NCBI RefSeq assembly: GCF_018143015.1 | Contig: NC_054743.1 | Coordinates: 65,811,244 to 65,875,243 of the forward strand | From: Lytechinus variegatus | Lineage: Eukaryota; Echinodermata; Echinoidea; Temnopleuroida; Toxopneustidae | Direction: 5' to 3' | DNA length: 64,000 bases | Shown here: positions 32,670 to 45,369 of the stretch, piece by piece | Numbering within the stretch: the first letter of the stretch is position 1 | How the letters are laid out: each line of letters begins with the position of its first letter | Position numbers and translations under genes: made by a program | Notes under the pieces: model-generated | The model's database searches: none | Told to the model about the DNA's origin: nothing | What the model saw: the letters and a program-made list of their open reading frames with translations, nothing else

Positions 32670-35132
32670 AAATATAAAATCCCTCTGTTAATAGTCTAGA
32701 TGATCGGTGCAAAAAATAGCAAGAATTGTTCAGATTATGGTAAAAGCATGAAATTTGGCTGACAGGTATAGAAAATCGTGCTGAACATTTTTAGCAGGGG
32801 GTGCCAACCTGACCTCTTCTCGTATAGCAACAGTTGCTAGGTAACACATTTACCTTGACAACCACCATTTTTGGGGTGTTATCTACATTTCAAAAACTAT
32901 ATTTTGACTTAGAAGCTCCGATTTTACAATCACATATCAAGAAACATTCCAACCACGTATAGCAACAGTTGCTAAGCAACACATTTTCAATAGCAACTAT
33001 AGATGATTACTTAACACAACGTGTGGACATAATGTTTGAATGAAAGTGATTAGAAAACTGGTCAATGTGTGACTCTGGAGTGAAAAAAATATACGAGATC
33101 CCTAAAAAGTTCAGAAACAGTCCAAATAGTTATATCATTATTATTATTATTATTATTTTATTTGGTATTCAAAAACAAATAATACAAACAGATCAAAGAC
33201 AAGATCAATCAAACTTGTACATGATAGAGAAGATAAGACCTGGATGAGAGTTGGAGAGGCTGCCTGGGTATGGAAAATGCTAACTTAATAGCCATAACCC
33301 ACAGATCTAATGCCTGCAGGCCTAGTCTTATCTAGGTAACAAACCTAATTTCGATATACATAATTTTACTTTTTTTGCATACTTTTTACTCACACATGAC
33401 AAAGCTAACACACAGACAAAAAAAATCATCATTGGGCCATCGAATGTGCAGATAGGATCTCTTTTGTTATGAAACTGAAACAGGGTATCGCAGTAGATGT
33501 AGCATGGAACACTCGGAAAAAACCGAACCTAGAGGTAAAAGGGAAGCCGAAATTTTATTGACACTAACTAATCGCTCCCAATTAAATGACAAACCTTCTT
33601 GGGAAGTAATGGCGAGTAATGCATACGCACTTGTCAGTAAAATATCATATTGACTGACTTAAATATATATGTACAGTAGACCTGAAACAGTCTCAAGAAT
33701 CATTTCCTGTATATGCACTGTAGAGCATGTACAGTAGACCTGAAACAGCCTCAAGAACCATTTCCTGTACATGCTCTGCAGAGCCTGGAAACAGAACTGA
33801 TGGTCGGGACAAATCAACTCTTGGGAGATATTTCACGTAATGATAAATCCTGAATCTGAAAGTCTGATTCAGGTCAAAACACAACAGAACGGACAGGTCT
33901 AAATCAACTTCTGCAGGATTGAGTCATGTTAGATCAATCATGTAACTACAGGATCCGGCCAACATGACTAGAAACGGAACTGATCGGTCAAAATCAACTT
34001 TAGCATGCAGGATCTTTCACGTCATGATAGATCACAGAGCTGCAGGATTGATCCAAGTCAGAACACCTGGAGATGGAATTGACAAGTCAAAATCAACTCC
34101 TGCACATGGCATTAGGTCCGGAAACGGTATGGAAAGCTAATATGATCTTCATTGCAGGCTTCGAAAGGGAAGGGATAAACCAAGGCAGAGTTTGTTGGCT
34201 TTCAAGATAACGACTACTGTTAGCTAGAGATAAAGTGGTATCCAAGCACTCATTTGAAAATTACTTTCTGGCATTCAATGATAAATGGGTAACTAAATTA
34301 TATAGTAATAACAGACATTAACAAAGTAACCTTTGCTAACATGCAGCAAGCATTACTATACCAATAATATGGAACTCATAGACATCGTCTTTGGAAATAT
34401 GAACCATATCATGAGGTAGTTAATTTGTGCAAGATTTTACGCCAATCAATAATTATCTATCAATAATCTTGCCGTAAGACCTTTAATCATTAGTTGCTAC
34501 AGAAAACATGTTACATCATCTGGTTTTTTGCATTGGCTTGTATACATGGTATAATAGTTCCTGGGTTGTTGTGATTAATGTATAAATTCTTTAATAGAAA
34601 AGATATGGTTGAATTGAATTATGATCATGAAAAAATACGGTATTGGTTACTGTGGAAAAAATGTTACCTAGCAACCGTTGCTATGGTGCTTATTAGGTAT
34701 TCCTAAGGAAAAATTAATCACATGAAGAATCTATGGGCCAGAGTTAATTTCTGAGCTCTTCTGAGTAAATCATATTGATCATATTCATCTGAACAATGAT
34801 AAACAATTTGTTGCTATGGAAATGACCCCTAGCTTAGCAGCCGTTGATGTGAATAAATGGACCAAAACTGTTGTGATACAAAGGAACATGCTTTAGATTA
34901 AAACTCATGCAACACATCGCTCATGAAAATGTTACTTAAGCCCAATAAAGCTCAGTTACTAAGGTAAATATGTTACCTAGCAACCGTTGCTATGTTTGGC
35001 AAATTCACGTTGGCACCCCCTGCTAAAAGTGATTAGAATAACTTACTCTACCTCTATGCCAATTTTCATGCTTTTACCATTTTCTGAACATTTTTTTCAC
35101 CAATCACCTAGACTATAAGTGGGTTTTATATT
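32670..35132. mobile_element. Foldback element with CAACAGTTGCTAGGTAACA arms
   Basis: The left arm (about 32670-33060) and right arm (about 34660-35132) are inverted copies: GCAGGGGGTGCCAACCTGAC near 32793 answers CGTTGGCACCCCCTGCT near 35006, and AGTCTAGATGATCGGTGC near 32692 answers CACCAATCACCTAGACT near 35098. The centre contains short direct repeats (TGTACAGTAGACCTGAAACAG near 33670 and 33729; repeated CAAAATCAACT words). No transposase was recognised. Confidence 0.75.
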
Positions 35133-35134
35133 AT

Positions 35135-36530
35135 TTGCCATATAAATTTGAATAATTACATAGTAAACACTGTATACTTAACCAAATTTGCATTTTTGAA
35201 CGTGAAACTGAAAGTTTCATGCACACTTTCAGTGGATGTGAAAATTTTCAGTAAAATTGAATTTTCAAAAATTCCAGGGGGGGGTGGGGGGCAACTGCTG
35301 CGTAGAGCCATGCTTTTGAACACTTTGGGGACCTGGATTATATCGTCCCAAGCCGGCCCCCATGTATATTTTCCCTTAATACTCAAAGTAACAGCCACGT
35401 AATAAGCATAGAACTCATTCTAAGCTGTACACCAGGGAAAATTAATATAAAAAGAAACATATTATTCATAGTAAAGCTGCAAGAAAACTTCAAGAAAAAA
35501 ATCAGGGGAAAAACAAAGAATTGAAAGGGGCAAAATGAGATCATTTCATCCATGTTATTTTAAATTCTGTAAAATAAATAATGCTAAGCCCTTATTTTTA
35601 TTGATCCCTTCCTTCAGCCTGACATGCCCACACAGCTACACCACAAACATATTTGGGACCGGGGCAAAAAACGCACGACCCCCCCCCCCCCTGCAGCGCC
35701 TGTGCATGTGTACTATACATGCAATTTTAGATTGAATGATGAATCGAACATCTACAAGTCAAATTGAAGCCTATTACCACTTAAAACCAAGCTACACACC
35801 ATGGAAAATAAATATACCATTACAAAATATTTATTTTAAAAAAGTAGAAGGGCAGATGATCCTATGATGTAAAGCTTCATCTAATTTTGTCTGAAGGAGA
35901 GCAGCAATAGACATTCTTCTTTGATCGATGTCTGAATTAACAGGCTTAGTCCTACATGTACAACATCGTTGGAGTAAACTAAACTCAGCCAATCTCGGCT
36001 TACAATGGGGATATCTTCGGGTCTGGAGCGCCCCGGCAGCTAGGGGGGCCGAGCTACTGATATTGCGATGAAAAGCACCGAATCTTTAATCCGTTTTTCG
36101 CTACTCACGATCAGAGAGAAAGTTGACAAACCTCAACAAATCGGGCATCTACACTGAGTTTTACTCTTTCTATGAAGAAATTGAGTTAAGGGAATACAAG
36201 AGAGTCTATCTTCTGCGACAAAAGTGAAGAAAATAAATTATGATCACAAAATTAAGTCAGTTGTTGAGCGGGGTCGCGGGGACCGAGTCGATCACCAATA
36301 CAGTAAACAGCAGCTAATAGTAATACATCGTACGCGCACTAGCTAGATACTAGTAGCTAGAAGCGCATAAAATTACACCTTTTTTCAATTTTTTATATTT
36401 CAACGAAAAAAAGTTGTAGTAATTGAAGAATCAGACCGTATTGCCACTTATGCCAGTGCTAGCTGTAGAATGTAAGTTTTCAATGAAACTGAGCATGCTC
36501 AGTACGCGCTAAAAAGGGGAAATCCCTGGT
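35135..36530. other. Right interior of the Harbinger-type element, no gene seen
   Basis: AT-rich sequence with G/C homopolymers near 35275-35290 and 35680-35690 that probably mark worn MITE ends. Nothing coding recognised. Confidence 0.4.
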
Positions 36531-36534
36531 TTTG

Positions 36535-36735
36535 AGGTAAAACCCATGGTTTGAACCATGGTTTCATTTGAGTCCACTGTTGAAACCATGGTTTCATTTG
36601 AGACCACTGTTGAAACCGTGGGTTTTAGAAACCATCGTTTGTGAATCGCAAATGTTAGAAACCATGGTTTTTCAAAAACCATGGTTTCTAAAACCCACGG
36701 TTTCTAAAAACCATGGTTTCAAACGAAACCACCTT
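36535..36735. repeat. Right subterminal AAACCATGGTTT repeats
   Basis: Repeated GAAACCATGGTTTC and AACCCACGGTTT words, inverted with respect to the left end at 26281-26450. Confidence 0.85.
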
Positions 36736-36752
36736 TGTGAATTCGGGCCATA

Positions 36753-37954
36753 ATGTTCACAATAAAGGGCAGATGGCAGCTATTTTGAATGTTGAAATAC
36801 AGTATTTATCACCTAAATTACATAAGATATGATATATTTTGGTAGAAATCATGTTTTCAGACACTATTTTACTCAAACATCACCATTTGGCCAAGCAAAG
36901 CCAAATTCTGTTGAAATAATTTGTTCCCATTCACATTGTGCATAATACCGTAATGGCCGGTAGCGCCCAGTTTGATTTTCCAGTAACAGTATTTATCACC
37001 TAACTGGCAGAATAAATGATATATCATAATAGAAATTTTGCTTTCAGACAATATTTTACTCATAGATCACTATACGTGCCTTTATGGTGCTCACTCCTGT
37101 GAATATTGGTTTCCCACTTTGCATTGCACATAATACAGTTAATGTCTATGGTGGCCATTTTGAAAGTCAAAATACAGTATTTAACACAAACTTGAAACCT
37201 GAATAATATATTTCGTTAGAAAATACGTTTTAAGACAGTATCCCATTAATTTATCACATGTATATGCATTTTAGTGCTCACTCTTGTGACTTCTTTGCTC
37301 CTCTTTCTCATTGTGCTTATTCTTTTAGGGCCTTTGGCAGCCATTTTGAATATCAAAATAAAACATTCATCACATACATGGCATATTTCGTTAACAATTA
37401 TGTTTTAGTCAGTATTCCACTCGTTTAATCTTAATAATATGCATTTCAGTGATCACTCTTGTGAAATTTTTTGCCCCCATTGCCATTGTACGCTATACTG
37501 TTTGGGCCAGTGGCGGCTATTTTAGATATCAAAATACAGAAAAGTTCCTATATATGACATAATATAATGATATATCTCGTTAGTAATGATGATTTGCATA
37601 TATTACTTCGTTCATACATCGCGATTTGTTGCACTTTAGTGCTACTTTTTGTGAAAATTAGTTTTCCCTATTCATATTGTACATACTAGAGTATACAAGG
37701 GCCTTTGGCGGCCATTTTGAATATTAGGAAAATAAATATTTTGTCAAAAGTTATTTGTTCAGAGAGTATTCCATTCCTGCCACACAATTCCATGCATTTC
37801 ATAGCCAATGTGTGGACAATTTTAGGATTTTCATGGGTAATTTGCATATTTTGGCGGCCATATTGGATTTTGCCAATTTGCAGAAAATGCTCAAGGTTAC
37901 ACGAGTGGGATAATTCAGATTCGGAATCAGCACCCTCGAATTGACAAGAAACCA

Positions 37955-38014
<60 letters not shown>

Positions 38015-38055
38015 AAAAAAAAGGTTAGGCCTCTTCTATCCTGGACTGACTTTGG
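36753..38055. repeat. Right arm of the satellite palindrome
   Basis: Reverse complement of 22850-26262 without its inner insertion. Units near 36780, 37150, 37335, 37515 and 37705 end in GGC(A/G)GCCATTTTGAA. The last 120 bases (TTTTGGCGGCCATATTGGAT, TCGAATTGACAAGAAACC) match 22930-23000 closely. Confidence 0.78.
37958..38010. repeat. TA dinucleotide microsatellite
   Basis: About 26 TA units at the outer edge of the right satellite arm. Confidence 0.9.
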
Positions 38056-38164
38056 ATGGAATCATTAAGGCATGTAGACGGGTGAATATCCGACCAAAAT
38101 ACCCTTACCTGGAACAAATTGCAACAAATGATTTTTCAGTGGCTTTTTGGACTATTTGACCTCA

Positions 38165-38325
38165 GGGGAATGTTTCATTAATATTTTCATCCGACAAGTT
38201 GTTAGATCTGACATCTTTCCTTGATTCTGATTGGCTGAGAGGCACTGTTTCTATGGTAACTGTCGAATAAACTGGTACTTGTCGGATAAATTGTCTGACA
38301 AGTCCTTTCATGAAACACCCCAGGA
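38165..38325. mobile_element. Short MITE with TTTCATGAAA-type ends
   Basis: Left GGGGAATGTTTCATTAATATTTTCATCCGACAAG and right CTTGTC(C/T)... TTTCATGAAACACCCC form inverted ends; GATTCTGATTGGCTGAGA lies in the middle. A relative is at 61378-61530. Confidence 0.6.
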
Positions 38326-38364
38326 ATAACTAAAATTCTACCAAATCAGTATTCGGGTCCGCAT

Positions 38365-40885
38365 GGCGTCCAAGATGGCCGCCATTCACTGAAAATTGAT
38401 ACAACTGACTCACCGTCCACCCTAGAATCCTATTTCGATTCATATTCCATGGTCTAGGGGGTAAAAAGGTGAATTATAAGCCTTTAGTGTACCTGGCAAA
38501 TCCAAGATGGCGCCCAAAATGGCTGCCGTATGCTAAAATCCACAATTTGTCTAAATGGCTTAAATTTGTTTTTTGTTCAATGGTTTTTAGGGTGAAGTAG
38601 TACTTTGGAACAAGTTACAAGGACATCCAGTGGTCTGGTGTGTCAAGAAATCCAAGGTGGTGTCAAAAATACAAGATGGCTCCCAAAAATTGAGTTTCAA
38701 ATGGCTGTTAATACTTAAAATGGGCATAACTCATATCATATCCGCCTGGGAGATATGATTTTGGTTTCTAAACCATGGTTTCAATGGTCAAATAAGACAT
38801 TGGGACAAGTGACAAGGACAGTCAGTGGTCCAGTATGTTCAAAATCCAAGGTGGCTTCCAAAAATGGGATCTAAAATTGTTGTTGCTACTTACAAAGAAA
38901 TGACATAGTTTGCTCAATATCCAGATACGTATATGATTTTCGTATCTATACCATGGTTAAATGGGTCGAATGATACATTGGTGCAAGTAACAAAGGAGGG
39001 GGCGGGGTGTCAGTGGTCTGGTATATCCAAAAATTAATTCTGAAATAACCTACTGATACTTGAAGCGGACATAACTCATTTCATATCGGCCTGGGAGAAG
39101 TGATTTTTGGTGTCTAAACCACTGGTTTCAAGGGTCAGTTGATATATTAGGGCAAGTTTACAAGGACAGTCAGTGGTCTGGTATTTCTATCTATGTTGGC
39201 TTCCAAAGATTGATTCTCAATTGACTGCTGCTACTTAAAGCGGACATAGTTTATTTCATATCGGCCTGTGAGAGGTTTGATTTCGGTGTCTAAAATATGG
39301 TTTCAAGGGTCAAATGATATATTAGGACAAGTGACAATGACGGTCAGTGGTGTAGTATGACAAACATTCGAAGATGGCTTCCAAAAAAGGAGTAAAAAAA
39401 TGTCTGATGTTACTTATGAAGGACATAGTTTATCAATATCTGTCTATGGAATATAAGTTTGGTGTCTAAGCCGTGGTTTAAACTGAGGGTCAAGTAATAC
39501 ACTAGTGTAAGTTACAAGACCACTCAGCTGTCTGTATGTTTGAAATCCAATTAGGTGACCTTAAAAACAAATGGGTGTAAATTGACGGTTGTTACTTGGG
39601 GATATCATTTTGGTGTCTACACCAGGGTTCCAATGGTCAAAAAATACTTTAGGACTGGTTACTATGATATGCAGTTATCCTTTTTGCCTTAAAATCCAAG
39701 TTGGCTTCAAAAATGTGTTCCAAAGTGACTGCTGTTACTTCCAAATGGACAAAGCTCAAACAGCTACTATACCTGTGAGAAATAATCTTGGTGCCTACAC
39801 TTAAATACATGGTAATAAGTTATCATATTTCATGAGTTGGTAACAGCACCCATTTAGATGAAATTTTAGAATCCAGGATGGATTTTTTGACAAAATATAA
39901 TGCTAACCAGCCTTGCTGTTTGTCCAAATGTATTATTTGACCCTTCAGACCACAGTTTTGACACAAATATTATTTTTTTCAGATAGATATTGTATATAGA
40001 ACTCTGGCCATGATGGAGTGATATGAGTCGTTATAGATGCCTTTTTTGTTAACCCTCTTGAATTTGTAGGCAAACTGGATAACTGCATATCAATGTAACC
40101 AGTCCAAACTTATTATCTTAACCATGAAACCATAGTGTGAACACCGAAATAACATCTCCTTGGTGGATTTTAAATGAACTATGTATATTTTTAAAGTAGC
40201 AGTAGCAATTTTAGATTCCGATTTTTGAAAGCCATCTTGGATTTTCGACATACTGGACCACTGTCAGTCCTTGTTACTAATTTTCTGACTTTTAAAACCA
40301 TGGTATACACATCAAAATCACATGCCCTTGACGGATACTACATGAACTATGTCCATTTGTAAATACCAGCGGCTAATTATACTGTTATTTTAAGCCATCG
40401 TGGACTTTAGGACATACTTGACCACCCAACGTCCTTGTTACTTATCACAATGTATTATTTGACCCATTTAACCATGGTATAGGCGCAAAAATCATATTCC
40501 CGAATATTGAAAAACTTTATATGTTGGGTTTTTAAGTAGCAAGCATTTTTACGCCATTTTTGGAAGTCATCTTGGATTTTTGGACACACCAGACCACTAG
40601 ATGTCCTTGTAACTTGTCCCGATGTACTTCTTCACCATTAGAACCATTGAATTTAGACCAAATTAAAGCCACTTAAGTAATAGATGAATTGTGGGGTTTT
40701 TTAGCCTTCGGCAGCCATTTGGGCGCCATCTTGGATTTTCCTGGTACCCTGGAGTGCTAATATTTACTCTAACTTGTATCAATGAATACGTTTACCCACT
40801 GGACCATGGAATATGAACCGCAGTAGGATTCTAGGGTTGATAATGGGTGAGTAATATCCAGTTTCAGTTACTGGCGGCCATCTTA
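38365..40885. repeat. Palindrome with internal tandem repeats of about 160 to 180 bp
   Basis: The outer arms answer each other in reverse: CTAGAATCCTATTTCGATTCATATTCCATGG near 38422 against CCATGGAATATGAACCGCAGTAGGATTCTAG near 40804. Inside, a unit containing CAGTGGTCTGGTAT, a CCAAGATGGCTTCCAAAAA word and an ACCATGGTTTCAA word recurs about six times in each direction. No gene. Confidence 0.78.
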
Positions 40886-41815
40886 ATAATGGTATTTATT
40901 TATTCATCATCGTAATCTCAAGCAAGCATATACAAAATGATTTACATAGTACTACATGTATATAAAATGATTGAAATACAAAACATTATTACGATAGCAG
41001 AAATTCTGAAATTTAGTAACAATGTTTACACAATAGGTGGCCTGTAACAAATTCCAAATACGTATTACAATTAAATGTTAAATTAAATAGAATGAGCACT
41101 TTACAATAGAAAAGTAGAGAGGAGAAAACAAAGCAATGACCGAGAAAGAGATTCGGGAGAAAATTAATAGAATTAAGAAAGAGTGTGGTAGTCCGGAGAG
41201 ATAAAAGAAGGAGGAATCTGAAGAGAGAATGTGAGAGAGCAGTGGGAATCAAATAAATAAAAACAAATCGAGTAGTCAGAGGTATAGAAGGTATAGGAAG
41301 ATAAAAAACCGAGGGAAGCATACAATTGCCAATAGAAAACATAATTCTCACAACGGGTAATACAATACAATATACATGGCCACTGGATGAGTTAACCCTA
41401 ATTCTCCCGGGGGGCCATAATGCCCCCCCCCCTCCCCTCGACAATTTTCGCGATATATCTACTGCGCAAAATTTTTTGACCTCGTTGCTCACTGACTTTT
41501 TACTTTCAAGTCTCGCGCAAACTTTGAGACCAAATTTGTGACGCTCGGGTACGCGGTTACGACATTACGCAACATTATGTAAGTGCATGTCAGACCCAAA
41601 CTTAATCATGAACGTGATTTCATGTACAAATCCAATGCAAATTGTGTAATTAGCCAAAATTCATAAATGTGTAATTATGTCTACTTTTACTTATTAAACT
41701 TAATTAATTTTGCTTTGTTTATGAGCAGAATTAAGTCTGGAACGATTTCCATAAAAAAGATTAAAAAAAACCAAAGAAATACATAAGAAATACAAAAAAC
41801 AATAAATATATAAGG

Positions 41816-42324
41816 TCACGGTATCCGAACGGTTTTCCGCTCGGACACCACCTTACGCAAACAGCTTGTACGCCCCAAAGACCCTATCCCTGATCAGAGA
41901 CGTGATGGCGTAGTATACAACATTCCTTGCCAGGGATGTGACGGGTCTTACATCGGAGAGACAGCCCGACCGATAGTTGAACGCATTTCTGAACACAAGC
42001 GCGATGTTCGGTTACAGCGAACCGACACATCCGCGGTGGCAGAAGTTACATGCTTGGGAGAAGCAACACCACCCAGATTGGGAGGGTGTACATTGCATTG
42101 CCAAAGAAAGACATTGGTATACACGCAGGATTAAGGAGGCTATTAGTATACGTCTTTGTCCTAACAACTTCAACAGAGACAGCGGGATCGACATCCCCGA
42201 TTTCTGGATGCGAACCATCCGACAGCACAATACCCCCTTACCTGGCAGTGCACGCCGACCCGATCGTTCCCGGCCCCGATCGAGGGACCGCTCAGCCAGT
42301 CAACCCCCGTCCACGGGAAACTAG
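41816..42324 (+). pseudogene. Penelope-like element fragment: GIY-YIG endonuclease
   Basis: One frame (41816-42040) reads TVFRSDTTLRKQLVRPKDP, then DGVVYNIPCQGCDGSYIGET and ISEHKRDVR. A second frame (41977-42324) continues with HHPDWEGVHCIAKERHWYTR, RIKEAISIRLCPNNFNRDSG and IDIPDFWMRTIRQH. The VVYNIPC and SYIGET pair is the GIY-YIG core, and the order with a CxxC and the HxxxV/H region is typical of Penelope-like retroelements. A single frameshift near 42040 and loss of all RT upstream make it non-functional. In intact elements this domain nicks the target. Confidence 0.85.
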
Positions 42325-42551
42325 CGAGCCCGCCAATTTTGGTCTCATTTGCATATTGCCGACCCACGGCGTATTTGCATATATTTTGCATAACTCCTGA
42401 CCAATCACACAACGGATCAGTGCCCACCTATTTTTCTCGCGCTTGTGCGTACGGTCTTGGAGATTAGTATAAATACAGTACGATATCGGACAATCCTTGT
42501 CACTTGATAAAGAGTTGCAGCGGCACTCGAAAGCTCGCGAACTTGTAAGCT

Positions 42552-42640
42552 AGTGAACACTTTTTGCGAGAGTGATCACGAATTTCCTGGAAAGCCAGTG
42601 AACACTTTTTGCGAGAGTGATCACGAATTTCCTTGTTGAC
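42552..42640. repeat. 45-bp tandem duplication downstream of the Penelope fragment
   Basis: AGTGAACACTTTTTGCGAGA with GTGATCACGAATTTCC occurs twice in a row, in what would be the 3' untranslated part of the Penelope element. Confidence 0.85.
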
Positions 42641-43259
42641 CATAGTAGATTGCGAGACAAATGAATACCCTCTAGCGATTATTTCAATCCGCAATAATGA
42701 ACCTATTTAGTAATATATAAGTTATCGGTCTTGGTACCAGAATTTTTTCACTTATAATTTTTAGGAATGCTATAAAAAATATTTTCACCAAAAATAGCAT
42801 TCTAAAAGCTTTATTGAACCAGAGCAAAAAGTATGATTTCATGAATAAATTAGCATAATTCATATAAAATAAAAAAAAATATGAATTAAGTGAAATTTAC
42901 CAATGCAGCTGCGTATATTACGTCATTCTCTACCATCATGCAAATTTTCGTGGCGACCGCGCAATCCGCGGCCGAGATCTTGAGGGGGGGGCATAATTTA
43001 GGGTTAAGTCTTGTTTAAGTGGATTTTGTTTCTAAATAAAGATCCCATTGATGAGCGAGTGATTGAGTACATTAAAAGTATCGAAAAAAATGTTTGGATG
43101 CATATATTTTAAACTACCCAGGGGGTCTATAGTAAAGAAATCAGTGAAAATAACTACTTTCCCGTATGCGGATTTTGCTAGATTTTTAGCATGTTATTCC
43201 TGATGTGAAATAATACCAGAAACAGTTGAAAAATCATTTGTTGCAATTTTTTCCGGGTA

Positions 43260-43850
43260 AGGGTATTTTTGGCCGGGGGGGGGGGCTCAGTATATAATGC
43301 ATAGTGGGTATGTGCCGCGGAGGGGACCCCCATTTTTACACTAAATTTTCCGTTCCAAAGCATAGCATTTTTGTCTTATTGAGAAAAAGAACAAAGAAAG
43401 CCGCTCCAAAGCATAGCGTTTCTTCTTATCGAGGAAAAAGAGGAAAGAAATCCTCTCCAGAGCTTCGCATATTTTCCGTTACGCCGTTCCGGTCGTATCG
43501 ATCTCCTACAATGAGCCACAATTTTGGTGAAAAGCGGCCGCAAAGCGCTGTCCTACCATCGCCCCTGCGCTAGCGCACCCGGCGCCCGTGCCGCCGGGCT
43601 ATAGCTGCATGCATGTATGCCCGTTCCATTGGGATTAATACGCACTCACAAGCAGGTGACCCGTGTAAGACTCCCGTTTTCACAAACATTTGTCGTTCCG
43701 ATGCCCGTTCCGAGGACCCTCTTTTTTTCAATAAGCCCGCTCCAAGGACCCCGTTTTTTTGTCTCGCCTGCGCGGCACAGCCCTAATGCTATTTTGGTCG
43801 AGTGCCCCCCCCCCCGGATTTTTGGTCGTATATATTGACCCGTCTATTGT
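43260..43850. repeat. G/C-tract-bounded repeat with CTCCAAAGCATAGCG units
   Basis: Begins with ATTTTTGGCC and a G tract and ends with a C tract and GGATTTTTGGTCG, an inverted arrangement. Inside, TTCCAAAGCATAGCATTTTT and CTCCAAAGCATAGCGTTTCT form adjacent diverged units. Probably a MITE; termini not delimited. Confidence 0.5.
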
Positions 43851-43937
43851 CACCTCTGCGCTTTCAAAGAATATGTAAGGTTTATAATAATAGAGTGAAT
43901 CGGTTAAATGTTTTCTTGCCAAGGGGGTATATCCATG

Positions 43938-43984
43938 GGCCTTTTCACACGAGAATCGGTGCTTGAAAGGTCACGCAAGGTCCG
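43938..43984. repeat. Left remainder of a repeat split by the giant foldback element
   Basis: GGGCCTTTTCACACGAGAATC through CAAGGTCCG, continued after the foldback at 62676 (GTCCGCCCCTCAAG). Related to 21660-21800. Confidence 0.6.
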
Positions 43985-45005
43985 TGTTGCACCCACAAAT
44001 GTAATAACGCCCACAAAATATGTCATAACACTTTACCCACAAATGTAATAATTTCACCCACAAATTTAATAATGACTTTACCCACAAATGTGACTCGGCA
44101 TACCGAAATGAGAGAGAAGTCGCAAATGAAAATTCCTAGAAATTCGACAAACTAATAAAAAAGTCAAAATTTTGAAGATTTTTTTTTTTTCATTTTTAGA
44201 TTTGTCCATGTTTCATAATTACTGTGTGAAAAAAATGAGTGAATTTGATGACGGGAAAGTGATAAAAAAACAGTTTTTCTGCGAGTGTTTTTTTTCGGTC
44301 AGTTCGAAATTTTTTTATACTTGGCACGCTCGATTTCATCGAATTTCTCTTCATACTAAGCTCCGCCCCTAGCAACGTAACGCCATTGTTGATTGGCTAT
44401 TCATTTAAACTCAAGTACAGCTGGCGGCGTCCGCCGACCGTCCGCTCGATCGATCGGTTCAATGAGCCTCAAAAGAAAGATCAAAAGCATCGCTTTCAAT
44501 AGGTATTCTGAAATTGAAAAGGGGGCTTCTGAAAGTTAACAAACGGGATTCAACTTCTAAAGGGCTATTTTTGTAATAATGGTAGTTGGTACTAGGCGGG
44601 GGCGTTAGCGATAGATTGATAGGCCTACCTGATTTAGAGTGTATAGCTAGTCTCGCGAAAAAGGTCATGCGTAAACGCAAAGTGTTTATATAACACGGTT
44701 TGTTGGCGAGGATTAATTTCATAAAACATAACATGGACGTGATGAAGATTCTCTTATTATTTGCAAGTGATCGGGATGTTTCGATGAGAAAACTCTAATT
44801 TCAAAATAAAGGGTTTAAAATACATAAAAGTGTTGTATGTTCGCGAATGTGGGTTAATTGATCTGCAGTATATCATTAACAAAAGAAAAAAAGTTCATCA
44901 TGAAAGCTTTGTGGGCTTTATTATTTCCAACTATTTTTGCCTTCAATTTTTTTATCATGTTTGAATGAACGATAGAGAAAGAAATAAATGTCAGAACTTC
45001 GACAA

Positions 45006-45218
45006 CTGAGGCACGGATCCAGGGGATGGCACGTCCCCCCCCCCAGAAGAAAAAAAAATTGTAATGTAAAAATGCCATTGAAGCCGAGATGTACCCCGGG
45101 ATGTACCCCTTTTTGAAATCGAAGACTTCTATTCTTTTTTTTTTTGCTTGTCAGTTTTTTGGCGGGTACGAAGTATCTAAAAAAAATCCTTTTTTGGTAA
45201 ATCCTGGATCCGCCCCTG
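45006..45218. mobile_element. Short MITE with GGCGGATCCAGG-type ends
   Basis: Left GAGGCACGGATCCAGG and right CCTGGATCCGCCCCTG are inverted. The CAGGGGCGGATCC end is a common hAT MITE signature. Flanking duplication is imperfect, suggesting age. Confidence 0.65.
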
Positions 45219-45369
45219 ACTTTGACCAATGAAATATGGGACCATGCAGTAGGCCTGCATTTTTAATTTTTGGATAATGGTATACGGGACTTACGATATT
45301 GATTGAAAATATTAGTCATTTAAAATACACCTATTGAAATTATCATTTCCTAAAAGTCATTGTCATGTT

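Larger units (their letters stand above)
26266..36749 (+). mobile_element. Harbinger-type DNA transposon, 10.5 kb, degenerate
   Basis: Termini read GGCCCGAATTCACAAAGG inward at both ends and are flanked by the 3-bp direct repeat ATA (26263-26265 and 36750-36752). Subterminal regions (26281-26450, 36535-36735) are packed with AAACCATGGTTT palindromes. A degraded transposase with Harbinger motifs lies at 28342-29243 on the same element. The 3-bp duplication and transposase both support PIF/Harbinger. Other elements are nested inside (piggyBac-like MITEs, a foldback at 32670-35132), which accounts for much of the size. It splits the satellite palindrome. Confidence 0.78.
41396..43003. mobile_element. 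piggyBac-like MITE, copy 3, split by a Penelope fragment
   Basis: TTAA at 41392-41395 and 43004-43007 flanks inverted ends CCCTAA and TTTAGGG, with C or G tracts just inside. Its flanking body (for example GCAACATTATGTAAGTGCATGTCAGACCCAAA near 41570) is the reverse complement of copies 1 and 2. A Penelope-like fragment occupies about 41815-42690. Confidence 0.8.

Noticed and set aside
32244..32670. Met/Val-rich and Ile/Thr-rich frames
   Set aside because: They come from the GATGATG microsatellite.
41013..41492. 159-codon minus-strand frame
   Set aside because: Low-complexity hydrophobic translation extending into a MITE end and C tract; no homology recognised.
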